A stretch of 62,051 bases of DNA from a virus: positions 1-62,051 of IMG/VR virus record IMGVR_UViG_3300049259_000057. One strand, written 5' to 3'. The notes beneath the pieces are model-generated. The model worked only from the letters and a program-made list of their open reading frames with translations. It ran no database searches and was not told where the DNA came from. This document shows positions 14,864 through 22,710 of this stretch, piece after piece. Within the stretch, counting starts at the first letter, position 1. Every line of letters begins with the position of its first letter. The translations under genes were made by a program, and so were the position numbers.

Positions 14864-15728
14864 AATTCCGTCCCTTTAGTTCAGCAATCCGAGCCCGTAT
14901 CAGCGCCTCCGACTCCGCAGTGGATAGCGCCTGGGCTGTTGTGTCATTGAACATGGCACTGAACTTATCAATAGTCTCCTTGTCGTCGATCCATTCTCCA
15001 CCGCCTTGATATTCCAGATAAATAGAATCAGGCGGAGTATCGAACCCCAGAATAATCATCGGGCCGGACATGGTGCCATAGGCGCCGGCGTCCTCGTGGA
15101 CTACCTGAATCGTGACGTTATCTTCCTGTCCGGCCACCAGGAGATGCTCCAACTGGTTGACCATGACAGAAGGACTGCCTACCACTCGACGAATGACGCC
15201 CTCGTCTATTAGCGCGTGCAAGACCAGGGGCTCTGGTCCGGACAACAATTGCTGGCGTGCCAATCGAGCGGCAGTCGCCTTGGCCGCGTCAACTGTAGGA
15301 TCTACGATTCTTCGCGATGCGTGATGAACAGCAGCCGCATAGTCTCCAGTCTGCAATAGTCCAGGCATCGCCGTTGGCTGCAATGTCCGCTCAATGGATG
15401 CATCGGCTTCCGATCGCAAGAAGGCGCGGAACTTAGGGGGAACAGCAGACGAGCCCTGAATCTTCCGACTGTCTTGCTTCGCGTCTTGCCAGTAGCTCCC
15501 GATCTCGCGTCGTTGTTCGTCGGTTGCACCGAAATAAACCAACATCGCAGTAAGTTCAGCGAACGCGCACAGGTTGTGGCCATTCTCGTACTTTGACACC
15601 TGTGCCGCTGTCTTCTGAAGTAGGTCGGCCACGTCCTGCACCGTGATCACGGGGTCATGGTGAGCCTTCCGAAGAGCGGCGAGCGCCTGTCCGACTCGTC
15701 GCTTGCGTCTGGTGGGCGTACTCGGCAT
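14835..15728 (-). CDS. XRE regulator with DUF5753 domain (Scr1-type)
   Basis: A 297-residue protein starting at the ATG at 15728. The N-terminal helix-turn-helix (about 10-75: VQDVADLLQKTAAQVSKYENG) is joined to a DUF5753 domain with its hallmark text ERTLQPTAMPGLLQTGDYAAA, then ALIDEGVIRR and LEYQGGGEWIDD. Length and order are normal. It probably represses its own promoter, since three GGGAGA half-sites lie 30-90 bases upstream. With DUF397 it forms the only leftward unit of this arm and could be expressed in the lysogen. Confidence 0.95.
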   Translation of the reverse strand: MPSTPTRRKRRVGQALAALRKAHHDPVITVQDVADLLQKTAAQVSKYENGHNLCAFAELTAMLVYFGATDEQRREIGSYWQDAKQDSRKIQGSSAVPPKFRAFLRSEADASIERTLQPTAMPGLLQTGDYAAAVHHASRRIVDPTVDAAKATAARLARQQLLSGPEPLVLHALIDEGVIRRVVGSPSVMVNQLEHLLVAGQEDNVTIQVVHEDAGAYGTMSGPMIILGFDTPPDSIYLEYQGGGEWIDDKETIDKFSAMFNDTTAQALSTAESEALIRARIAELKGRNYAEKGMAHE

Positions 15729-15756
15729 GAGACACACACTAGCCGTAGTCGGGCCA

Positions 15757-15816
15757 GGGAGAACAGTCACCCGATCTATGTAGTGCGGGAGAACAATCTC
15801 CCCTGTACTGTCTCCC
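15757..15816. promoter_or_regulatory. operator cluster of the DUF5753 gene
   Basis: GGGAGAACA(G/A) occurs at 15757 and 15787, exactly 30 bp apart. The second copy is half of the palindrome GGGAGA-ACAA-TCTCCC (15787-15802), and a third half-site in reverse (ACTGTCTCCC) is at 15807-15816. The first copy would overlap the -35 region of a leftward promoter with TAGTGT as -10 near 15736-15741. Autoregulation is the likely use. Confidence 0.6.
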
Positions 15817-15818
15817 TT

Positions 15819-16288
15819 GCTGACGGGGTCACGGCGTACCGGTCGCGGGCAAGGCTCCGTCCCGACCTGCGGATCGGTGTCCGCCGCCGTTGACCCCGTC
15901 AGCCCTAGACGCGGCCTGGCAGCCGCTACCCGGTCCCTACGTCCGGAGGTGAGCACGACATGTGTGCACACGCGGTGTTCGCGTGGCTACGTGCCGACGC
16001 CCCTCACGCTGCCAGGCCGCTGACACGACGGCGGGGGCGGTCCCTCCTCCCCGATAGCCCCCGTCGTCGTGTCACCAGCACCACGCCCCCGTGGGGACGC
16101 CAGACCAGGCCCCGGGGGACTCAGGGCAGGAACCACCAGGCGCGAGCGTCCGCAGGGAATGCCCTCCCTCCCCGGGCGCCCCTGGTGGGCTTCCTGCCGG
16201 GCGATGGGCTGCCAGTCCAGCCGTCCGCCCCGGGACGCGGCCGGGGGCCACATCGGTCGTCCGCACCGATGGCCCCTGGCCGTGTCCC
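15819..16288 (+). ncRNA. candidate large structured noncoding RNA
   Basis: Five big stem-loops stand almost end to end. SL1 at 15819-15903 has 13 bp plus 5 bp with one bulged base. SL2 at 15911-16020 is closed by 13 perfect pairs. SL3 at 16021-16074 has 18 pairs. SL4 at 16125-16198 has 8+8 pairs. SL5 at 16232-16288 has 24 pairs with a 2-base bulge. All three non-Watson-Crick positions (16031/16064, 16237/16283, 16243/16277) are G-T, which pair only in a plus-strand transcript. A smaller hairpin follows at 16295-16309. An open frame from ATG 15960 has unnatural composition. The alternative is a DNA element such as an origin. Confidence 0.55.
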
Positions 16289-16385
16289 TCTCTTACGGCA
16301 ACGCGCCGTGGCTATTCCTGTAATCGCCCGTGGCGCATCCCGTTACCCGGATTCATGGTGACCGCCTACACGAGGTGAAAGTAAA

Positions 16386-16733
16386 ATGTTGTCCGGACAT
16401 GCGCATGGCCTAGAGCTGGCCATTGAGTGGCTCGGTACCGCTGTGGTGATCGGCTGGATTGTGTGGCTACTCATTACCGGCCGCGACAAGCGGGCGCAGA
16501 TGGAGGCCGAAGCCGAATGGCACCAGGTACACGCCATGGTGCTGGCTGACGATTGGGCCGACACGCGGTACGGGATACCGAGCTACCTGGACAGTCCCGA
16601 GCTACGCGCCAAGGTGATGATGCGTCGTACCCAGGAAGCGGCACGGGTTGCCGACCGTGAACGCCGGCCGGTCGTCCACCACGCCCAGTGTCAGCACGCG
16701 GCGGCCCACCAGGGGCAGGGACAGGCGTCGTGA
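16386..16733 (+). CDS. membrane protein with N-terminal anchor
   Basis: A 115-residue protein, ATG 16386 behind GAGGTGAAAG. One membrane helix spans about residues 10-30 (AIEWLGTAVVIGWIVWLLI). A charged helical region and a His/Gln-rich end follow on the cytoplasmic side if the basic residues after the helix face inward. It opens the block of membrane and HTH genes. Confidence 0.65.
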   Translation: MLSGHAHGLELAIEWLGTAVVIGWIVWLLITGRDKRAQMEAEAEWHQVHAMVLADDWADTRYGIPSYLDSPELRAKVMMRRTQEAARVADRERRPVVHHAQCQHAAAHQGQGQAS

Positions 16734-17236
16734 GGTCACCCGTGACGGCCGTCGTGACCCTGGCGGTCGTGGCCGTGGTGCTCGGCGCCGGGTGCTTGGT
16801 GACGTGGATGCGTCGTCGTCGTATTCGGCCGGTGTTGCTGCCGCCACCGATACCCATGCCCTACGTCGACCGCACACCCGAAGATGACCTAGAGATCATT
16901 CGAGAATATTTCGGCACGTGGAATTGTCGTTTCTACGGCCGCCATTACCACCCGATGGCCACGGCGGTGTATCGCCGCTGCGCTGGTGGCGGGTGGGATG
17001 TGTTTGCTGTCTGGCGAGATGGCCGAGTGGTGGCCTACCGCACGTCACCGGATGCATTCGAGCCGACCGATCCGCGTTTCGTGGTGTGGATGTGGGCGGA
17101 TGGGCATATTCACGAGACGGCGCAACAGTTGAAGGCGCTACCGCCCTATTTCCATGCGCCACTTGTGCCACTGCCCGAGAAGTTTCACATGCCAGATATT
17201 CGACCTATCACCTTTCGTCCCGGTAAGGATGCCTGA
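16730..17236 (+). CDS. membrane-anchored hypothetical protein
   Basis: A 168-residue protein, GTG 16730 overlapping the upstream stop. A hydrophobic N-terminus (about 4-25) with a basic flank (RRRRIRP) anchors a soluble domain rich in aromatic strands (WNCRFYGRHYHPMATAVY, GWDVFAVWRDGRVVAYRT). The domain resembles small sensor folds, but no family is recognised. Confidence 0.6.
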   Translation: MRSPVTAVVTLAVVAVVLGAGCLVTWMRRRRIRPVLLPPPIPMPYVDRTPEDDLEIIREYFGTWNCRFYGRHYHPMATAVYRRCAGGGWDVFAVWRDGRVVAYRTSPDAFEPTDPRFVVWMWADGHIHETAQQLKALPPYFHAPLVPLPEKFHMPDIRPITFRPGKDA

Positions 17237-17524
17237 ATGCCCGTCACGAAACGTCAAGCTGTGGTCGCCGCGCTCATGGATTCGGATTACAACGAGCGCA
17301 CCATGTCCGAGCTGCGCACCGTTACCGGATACACGCCCATGTCACTGTATCCCGTGCTGTCGTGGCTGGAGACTCAGCAGATCATTACGCACCGCTGGTC
17401 GGAGACCGATGGACATCCGACGTACAGCATCACCGATTTCCCCAGGGCGGCCGTCATTCTCTACGACACACGGTCATGGTGGGCCCGGTTCATTTCTTGG
17501 TTGACCCCAGGGTGGAAACCATGA
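17237..17524 (+). CDS. PadR-like winged-helix protein
   Basis: A 95-residue winged helix: KRQAVVAALMDSDYNERTM, the recognition helix YTPMSLYPVLSWLE and the wing GHPTYSITD. It starts directly after the preceding stop. The plan is that of the 1448-1768 regulator, with a Trp-rich end (WWARFISWL) that could touch the membrane or a partner. Confidence 0.75.
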   Translation: MPVTKRQAVVAALMDSDYNERTMSELRTVTGYTPMSLYPVLSWLETQQIITHRWSETDGHPTYSITDFPRAAVILYDTRSWWARFISWLTPGWKP

Positions 17525-18036
17525 CGCTCACCGCGCGAGACATCGTCATGTTGGGCGTCGGCGCATTCGTCGCCCTGGTGGGTGTGTTTGTGTTGCAACC
17601 GTTGATTCTGTGGCTGTCCGGCCGGTCGACTCGCGGTGAGCACGCTACGGGAGACTATGGCGCGGTCGATGTGCGCGCCCAGCTTGACAAGAAATTGCCG
17701 GAAGATATCGAACGGCACCAGGCGCTCATGGATCGGACGAGAACCGTTCAGCGTCGATACCGGCAGGCACGTCTCACGCACCCGAGCCACGCTCGGCGTA
17801 CCCCTGCGCACGCGGATACCTCGTCCGGGCCGGACACCATGCTGTTGTCGGGCGAGGATGCCGCGCAACTGTTATGCGGCGTGGTCACCGAAGAAATCCC
17901 CGTGAACACCGATCCGATATTTGTACTGCCACTGCCACCACAACAGGAGGTGATGCCCCGTGACCCGGTCAGAGTCCGAAATGGCGCGCATTCACGAACT
18001 AGAGTTGGAACAGGCGCGCATTCGAGATTTGAATGA
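17521..18036 (+). CDS. membrane protein with long cytoplasmic tail
   Basis: A 171-residue protein from ATG 17521 (ATGA overlap). One membrane helix covers about 9-32 (VMLGVGAFVALVGVFVLQPL), followed by a charged, helical then disordered tail. The last 77 bases are shared with the next gene in another frame, so the true C-terminus is well constrained only by the stop at 18036. Confidence 0.55.
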   Translation: MTLTARDIVMLGVGAFVALVGVFVLQPLILWLSGRSTRGEHATGDYGAVDVRAQLDKKLPEDIERHQALMDRTRTVQRRYRQARLTHPSHARRTPAHADTSSGPDTMLLSGEDAAQLLCGVVTEEIPVNTDPIFVLPLPPQQEVMPRDPVRVRNGAHSRTRVGTGAHSRFE

Positions 18037-18442
18037 ATACCTGTGGGATCACCTGGGCGAGACGCACACTTCAACGTGGCTGGCGTCCCGGTTCGGTCTG
18101 TCCCGTGTATATGTCGCCGAACGGCTGGCGGTGGTGAAACGACTCGGCGCGGAAGCATTCGCGGTAGCCGTCATGGTGCCCCCTGGCCAGCGTGTGGGGC
18201 ACTGGGTGCCACCGACGAGGGAATCGGACCCGCCGCCACTCAGTGACGAGGAACGTGCGGCACGCCTGCGGGAATACCTCGCGACCACGCCCCGTAGGGC
18301 GCGGGTAACCGTGGCCCAGATGGCACGGGACCTGAAAATCTCACAGGAGTTCGCTCGGCGAGTCATCGCGGAAGTGGAGCCACTAGGAAGGCGGAACCAT
18401 GATTGTCCGCGAACCAACCGCGACCGGGGTCACCGACGATGA
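17960..18442 (+). CDS. protein with two repeated HTH modules
   Basis: A 160-residue protein, GTG 17960 behind AGGAGGTGATG. Two copies of one helix-turn-helix unit of about 43 residues occur: LNEYLWDHLGETHTSTWLAS with the recognition helix RVYVAERLAVV (near 22-60), and LREYLATTPRRARV with EFARRVIAEV (near 95-135). A third copy is the core of the next gene. It is likely DNA-binding; no known family is assigned. Confidence 0.65.
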   Translation: MTRSESEMARIHELELEQARIRDLNEYLWDHLGETHTSTWLASRFGLSRVYVAERLAVVKRLGAEAFAVAVMVPPGQRVGHWVPPTRESDPPPLSDEERAARLREYLATTPRRARVTVAQMARDLKISQEFARRVIAEVEPLGRRNHDCPRTNRDRGHRR

Positions 18443-18581
18443 GCGTTACGCCGAGTTACTCGCCTATCTGAGATCCACTCCCCAGGGGCAACGGTCGACT
18501 GATTTCCGCCTGGCCCGCATCTTCGGATTCACCCAGGTCCATATCCGGGATGCCGTCCAAAGAGAGAAAAAGGGAAGGTAA
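18399..18581 (+). CDS. single-module HTH protein
   Basis: A 60-residue protein, ATG 18399, overlapping the previous gene by 44 bases. Its core (DERYAELLAYLRSTPQ, then QVHIRDAVQRE) matches the second HTH module of that gene position by position. The two may bind the same site or form mixed complexes. Confidence 0.6.
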   Translation: MIVREPTATGVTDDERYAELLAYLRSTPQGQRSTDFRLARIFGFTQVHIRDAVQREKKGR

Positions 18582-18587
18582 ATAGTA

Positions 18588-19193
18588 GTGCGGTTTCGAT
18601 TCTCGAACACGGAGGTGTACCCGGCCACCGGCCGTCTGCTGCGGGAAATCCGGCGCACACTCAACGTGACCGTGAATAGTGTCGCTACTACGTTGGGTTC
18701 CGCAGAGTCGATGATATCGCGCATTGAGACGGGCCGGTGCGAACCGCCCTTGATGCATTATTTCATGGTCTGTTTTGCGCTGGACATTGATCTCAGTGTG
18801 CTTGTCAAAGTAGTCCAGGATCACACTAAGGACATTGTCTCCGGATTTAATTTTCCGTATCCCCTGCGGAAAACAACTCTGGCCATCGTCGATGTGTTTC
18901 GCGATAGTCCGACGCGTTTTATTCATGAGGCGGAAATCGCGACGGAGGCTCGGCTCGACCGAAATAGGACTGACGATGGAATCCGCCAGCTATGCGCCCT
19001 CGGGTGGATACAGAGAGACACTGCCGAGGGTTCTCAACGTCAATGCTATTGGCGACTGTCGGATCAAGGTGTGCAGGAACTCCCCCAGATGTGCGCCTAC
19101 CTGGATCGTCTCCACGAACTAGCAATGATCGTCATCAACAGCAGTCGCAGCACTGTAGCTACACCCCACGAGAACACAGCTACGAGGAAGTGA
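18588..19193 (+). CDS. XRE plus winged-helix regulator, paralogue A
   Basis: A 201-residue protein, GTG 18588. Residues 12-70 are XRE-like (LLREIRRTLNVTVNSVATTL, MISRIETGR). Residues 95-165 form a winged helix (TLAIVDVFRDSP, IATEARLDRNRTDDGIRQL, CYWRLSDQG). The next gene has the same two-domain order. Base composition is less GC-rich than most of the phage. Confidence 0.75.
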   Translation: MRFRFSNTEVYPATGRLLREIRRTLNVTVNSVATTLGSAESMISRIETGRCEPPLMHYFMVCFALDIDLSVLVKVVQDHTKDIVSGFNFPYPLRKTTLAIVDVFRDSPTRFIHEAEIATEARLDRNRTDDGIRQLCALGWIQRDTAEGSQRQCYWRLSDQGVQELPQMCAYLDRLHELAMIVINSSRSTVATPHENTATRK

Positions 19194-19201
19194 GATAACA
19201 G

Positions 19202-19891
19202 TTGTCGGTCACAGATGTGCCATTCAGCCAGGTTGGATCACGGGGCACTCACGACTCCATCTATCGTATGGTGGGCGCGCTGATCCATGATATCCGCCTG
19301 ACCCGCAACGTGAGTATGCCTAAGATGTGCGCTGAACTGGTGGCCGGTGTCCCATTGCTGAGCCGCATAGAAAGCGCGGAACGCATTTTCCCCCTGCATT
19401 GGTATGTCCGGTGTTCCGTGGTACTCGCGGTTCGGTTTTCGACCGTGCTCCGTGCGGCCGAGGATGACCAGACGGGCGCCATGACACTGTATCGGTGGCG
19501 CCAGACGATTAAGCCGCTCACTCTCAATGACACGCTGACCAGGATGACCCCGGTGCTGGCAAGGAGTGTTGAACAGCCGATCTTTGCGACCGGTATTGCG
19601 GAGGAGGCGCAAGTATCTTGGGATAATGTGCGGCCCCTGTTGGTTAAACTGCGACGTATCGGATGGCTCGTGGACGTCACCGACGATGACGGAACCCATG
19701 ACCGAAGGAACTACTACCAGTTGACCCCGCATGGCCTCACCGCGTCACGGGAAATCGCGACCGCCACGAAGCACATCCATGAAATCGCTACCGCAATCAT
19801 TGAGCACGACGCACCCGAACAGATCGACCCGGCAGCGCAAGCCATTCTCGATGCGGAAGCCGAAGATCTGCGCGCACAACAGGAGGAGTGA
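19202..19891 (+). CDS. XRE plus winged-helix regulator, paralogue B
   Basis: A 229-residue protein starting at TTG 19202. It repeats the plan of its neighbour: LIHDIRLTRNVSMPKMCAEL with LLSRIESAER at the N-terminus, then a winged helix with IAEEAQVSWDNVRPLLVKL and NYYQLTPHG, and an acidic helical end. Sequence identity is low, so the duplication is old. Such fused proteins are unusual for phage repressors. Confidence 0.75.
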   Translation: MSVTDVPFSQVGSRGTHDSIYRMVGALIHDIRLTRNVSMPKMCAELVAGVPLLSRIESAERIFPLHWYVRCSVVLAVRFSTVLRAAEDDQTGAMTLYRWRQTIKPLTLNDTLTRMTPVLARSVEQPIFATGIAEEAQVSWDNVRPLLVKLRRIGWLVDVTDDDGTHDRRNYYQLTPHGLTASREIATATKHIHEIATAIIEHDAPEQIDPAAQAILDAEAEDLRAQQEE

Positions 19892-19896
19892 CAACG

Positions 19897-20037
19897 ATGG
19901 TCAGGGATACACCACAACGTGACGCACGAGTGGAGCGCCGCGAGGCAATCAACCGGGTTCACGAGAAAGCACAGGGCGAGATCGAGAGGGTGGACGGCAA
20001 CACGATCGATAACCAATCATCGAACAAACCGAAATGA
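19897..20037 (+). CDS. short charged helical protein
   Basis: A 46-residue protein, ATG 19897, six bases after the previous stop and ending in ATGA overlap with the next gene. It is a single charged helix (RVERREAINRVHEKAQGEIE). It is accepted on spacing and coupling only. Confidence 0.45.
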   Translation: MVRDTPQRDARVERREAINRVHEKAQGEIERVDGNTIDNQSSNKPK

Positions 20038-20270
20038 CGAGGTTCACCATGAAAACCACGGCACGTCACATCGCGCAACGATACAAGATCCGGCTGGTCG
20101 GGGAACCGGAAACCGAACCGGGACCGTTCGACCCGGTACAGTTCACTCTCGTCAAATTCGGCAGCGATGATGACGCCCGACGATTCAAGGAGGGTTGTGA
20201 CGACGAACATGTGCCCGCCTGTCTGTATCTGCGCGTCGATGAGCCCGACGTCGTGGTGATCCTGCACTGA
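20034..20270 (+). CDS. small hypothetical protein
   Basis: A 78-residue protein, ATG 20034 (20049 is possible). Strand-helix-strand text (YKIRLVGEPE, FTLVKFGSDDDARRFKEGC, CLYLRVDEPDVVVIL) suggests a small alpha/beta fold. It is the last gene before the main terminator of this arm. Confidence 0.6.
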   Translation: MTRFTMKTTARHIAQRYKIRLVGEPETEPGPFDPVQFTLVKFGSDDDARRFKEGCDDEHVPACLYLRVDEPDVVVILH

Positions 20271-20275
20271 GTAGC

Positions 20276-20340
20276 CGCACGCAACAAAGCCCCCCGCCGA
20301 CCGGTCGCGAGACCAGGCAGACGGGGGGCTGTTGTGTGCG
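20276..20340. terminator. main bidirectional terminator
   Basis: AGCCCCCCG (20288-20296) pairs with CGGGGGGCT (20322-20330). Flanking CGCACGCAACAA and TTGTTGTGTGCG-like arms extend the stem and give an A/T tract on each side. It separates the rightward arm (ends 20270) from the leftward late operon (ends 20349). Confidence 0.85.
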
Positions 20341-20348
20341 TACGGGGG

Positions 20349-21440
20349 CTACTGGTGCGGGCCGGTGTTCTTGGCCCACCACGAGAAGGGATAGGAGGCT
20401 GACGAGTACAGGACGCCGCTGCCTTGTGCCCGCACGACGATCGCGACGCGGAGCACGCCACCGTCCAGGTCACCGGAGGTCACGGACAAGCCGAGCGGGC
20501 CGGACTGCGAAGTGAACCCGGTCGAGATGTACCAGGCTGGGTCACCTTCGGCAGTCGGGTTGATCGTTCCGGTGGACAGGTACCGCACGATGGACGAACC
20601 GACCAGGATCGCCGTGTCCAGGAACGCGGTCGCCGTGGTGGAGTGCATCCCATGGAGACCGATCTCCACCCAGTCCCCCGCCACGGCCGGGATGTCCAGC
20701 TCGAACCCGGACAGCGGCACCCAGGCGCCCCCGGTGTTGGGCAGGGTGGTGTCCCCGGTGAGGACCCGTTGCTGACGAACGACCAGGGGCGCGGCACTGC
20801 CACCGGCCACGGGTGTGGTCCATCGGAGTCCGGTGGGTTGGCCCGGGTCGACGGTGAGCACCTGGCCCGTGGTGCCGACACCGAGCCGGGTCACCGTGCC
20901 CGAGCCGAGTGCGGCCAGGAGGTCACCTGCGGCCGTGACGGTAGCGGTCGGCACCAGTGCCGCCAGGGCGGCGGCCAGGCCGGTGACGGCGGCCTGAGAC
21001 ACGGTGCCCACCCGTAGCGTCACGGCACTGGCGTTGCCGCCGACCACGATGGAGCTGTCCGCCGCCGTCAGCGACTGGATAGCCGTCCCGTACGTGCCCA
21101 CCAGGGCCACCGGCACCACATCGGCGAAAGCCACACTCGGCGTAGCCGCGAACACTTGCGCCTGAAACGTGGTCGACCAACCGGCAGTGTTGACCGTGAC
21201 CGTGTACGCCCAGCCGGACGGGGTGAGCGTGGGCGCGTCGACAGCGGGCACCGTGACGCTGAATGAGCCATCGGGGGCCAGTTCGGCGCTGATCGTGTCC
21301 GGGCCGATGACCGCGTTGCCCGTGTGGTCCCGTAGCGGCGTGGGGATGGACCATGACACGGTGCCGCTGTCGGGCCGCCCGTCTGCCCGTTCCAGGGCAC
21401 CGTGCACGGTCACCACGGCCACGTCTGTCGGGTAGGGCAC
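20349..21440 (-). CDS. tail fibre / receptor-binding protein candidate
   Basis: A 363-residue protein, last gene of the late operon. The N-terminal 110 residues are an immunoglobulin-like beta unit, the middle is Ala/Thr/Val-rich (a fibre-like shaft), and GQVLTVDPGQPTGLRWTTP is the phrase that precedes C-terminal heads in phage fibres. The end (about 230-363) is beta-rich and Gly/Ser-rich, fit for host binding. Confidence 0.75.
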   Translation of the reverse strand: MPYPTDVAVVTVHGALERADGRPDSGTVSWSIPTPLRDHTGNAVIGPDTISAELAPDGSFSVTVPAVDAPTLTPSGWAYTVTVNTAGWSTTFQAQVFAATPSVAFADVVPVALVGTYGTAIQSLTAADSSIVVGGNASAVTLRVGTVSQAAVTGLAAALAALVPTATVTAAGDLLAALGSGTVTRLGVGTTGQVLTVDPGQPTGLRWTTPVAGGSAAPLVVRQQRVLTGDTTLPNTGGAWVPLSGFELDIPAVAGDWVEIGLHGMHSTTATAFLDTAILVGSSIVRYLSTGTINPTAEGDPAWYISTGFTSQSGPLGLSVTSGDLDGGVLRVAIVVRAQGSGVLYSSASYPFSWWAKNTGPHQ

Positions 21441-21443
21441 GGG

Positions 21444-21794
21444 TTACGGGGTGGTCGGTGCCGGGGTCGGTTCCGGTGCCGGGGTCGGTTCCGGGGTGGG
21501 TTCCGGTGCCGGTGCCGAACTGGCCGGGACGAGTGCGGTGGTGGCGTCCACGGTCGCGGACAGGTTGTCCACAGCGGACTTGAGTGCGGTCACGTCGACG
21601 CCCTGCGCCGCAATGTTCGCGATCGCGGCCTGAATGGCGCTGTCGTCGGCGGTCAGTTCAGTAGCCAGGGTACCGAGCTTCTCGGTAATGGCGTCAATGT
21701 CAGCCTGGGTGGTCATGAGACGTGCCTCTATTCGGTCGAATCGTTGATTGATAACGGTGGTGAGGTGCGCGAGTGCGCGCTGTGGAATCCACAT
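21444..21794 (-). CDS. coiled-coil protein with Pro-Glu-Pro-Thr tail
   Basis: A 116-residue protein, or 90 residues if translation starts at the ATG at 21716, which has a better ribosome-binding site (GAGG). A long heptad helix (IDAITEKLGTLATEL through LSATVDATTAL) ends in a repeated PEPTP/APEPTP tail. It is probably a fibre-associated trimeric rod; its position between lysin and fibre agrees. Confidence 0.65.
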   Translation of the reverse strand: MWIPQRALAHLTTVINQRFDRIEARLMTTQADIDAITEKLGTLATELTADDSAIQAAIANIAAQGVDVTALKSAVDNLSATVDATTALVPASSAPAPEPTPEPTPAPEPTPAPTTP

Positions 21795-21797
21795 CGA

Positions 21798-22691
21798 TCA
21801 GGTGCCTGTCACGTTCACAGTGCCGGTGATCTGGAGATGATGAGAAACCGCGTCATTCACGATGGCAGTCAGTTCGTCTTTCGTGATGTCGGATTTCGCG
21901 GCGAGCGCGGACACTGCGGCAGCGAGGGCCACAAGCGAGGCATTCGCAGCGGCGAGGTGTCGGAAATTCTCGTATTCCGAATCCCACAGGTTGCGAGGCG
22001 CGCCGTCCGGGCCGGCCACGCGGAAACTGATGAATGCCTGTAGAGCTGCCTGGCTGATGTTGTTCAGGTCCGTCTGATCAACTGCCATGGTGGCCCCTTC
22101 CGTGATATCGGTCAGGATGTTGTCCAGGTCCACCGCACCTGTGATGCCGGGAATGTGGCCGGTACTCGTGTATTGGTGGGCGTCGACGTGCCCGGTGTAC
22201 GCGTTGATGGGGTGTTCGGTGCCGTCATTGGGGCCGTATTGCGCGACCCATGACACCAGTCCCGAAATCCCCCACGTGTCAGGTTTCAATGCGGTGAACC
22301 ACGAGGCCGACGAATACAACGCGACCTTGGACATGTTCAATGTCGATTGCAACCGCAGCAGAAACCGGCGGCCGTAGTCGACTCGGACAGCGGGAGGGAT
22401 GCTCGACTCTTCAAGGTCCAGCGCTGGCGCGATATCCAGGGCCCGCAAACGGTGCAGCTCGGCGGCAAACACGTCGGCCTGACGTTCGGGGGACGGTGCC
22501 GCTTGCATGTAGTGGTAGCCGCCGACAGCGCAGCCGGCCGCACGGGCGCCCGCTGTGTAGGCATCACCATGGGTGGATGCCAGGCCGCCGCCGTCGGTGA
22601 GTTTCACATACACGTGGCGTACACCGGCCGCGCGCACCAAATGCCAATCCGTGACGAGGTTGTATTGTTGGAAAAGGTCGACACCGAGCAT
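21798..22691 (-). CDS. GH25-type endolysin
   Basis: A 297-residue muramidase that would cut the glycan strands of peptidoglycan. GH25 landmarks are GVD (Asp5), HVYVKLTDGG (27-35), GGYHYMQ, the catalytic DLE at 92-94 and VALYSS. After about residue 215 comes a helical, non-catalytic C-terminal part (SDITKDELTAIVNDAV), probably for wall binding or multimerisation. The ATG at 22691 starts the domain exactly. Confidence 0.88.
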   Translation of the reverse strand: MLGVDLFQQYNLVTDWHLVRAAGVRHVYVKLTDGGGLASTHGDAYTAGARAAGCAVGGYHYMQAAPSPERQADVFAAELHRLRALDIAPALDLEESSIPPAVRVDYGRRFLLRLQSTLNMSKVALYSSASWFTALKPDTWGISGLVSWVAQYGPNDGTEHPINAYTGHVDAHQYTSTGHIPGITGAVDLDNILTDITEGATMAVDQTDLNNISQAALQAFISFRVAGPDGAPRNLWDSEYENFRHLAAANASLVALAAAVSALAAKSDITKDELTAIVNDAVSHHLQITGTVNVTGT

Positions 22692-22710
22692 GACGCCGTG
22701 CCCCCTTGTG

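Noticed and set aside
15960-16361. 133-codon open frame with a ribosome-binding-like GGAGGTGAG
   Set aside because: Its product is Arg/Pro-rich without hydrophobic core pattern, and it runs through four of the stem-loops; the structure explains the sequence better.
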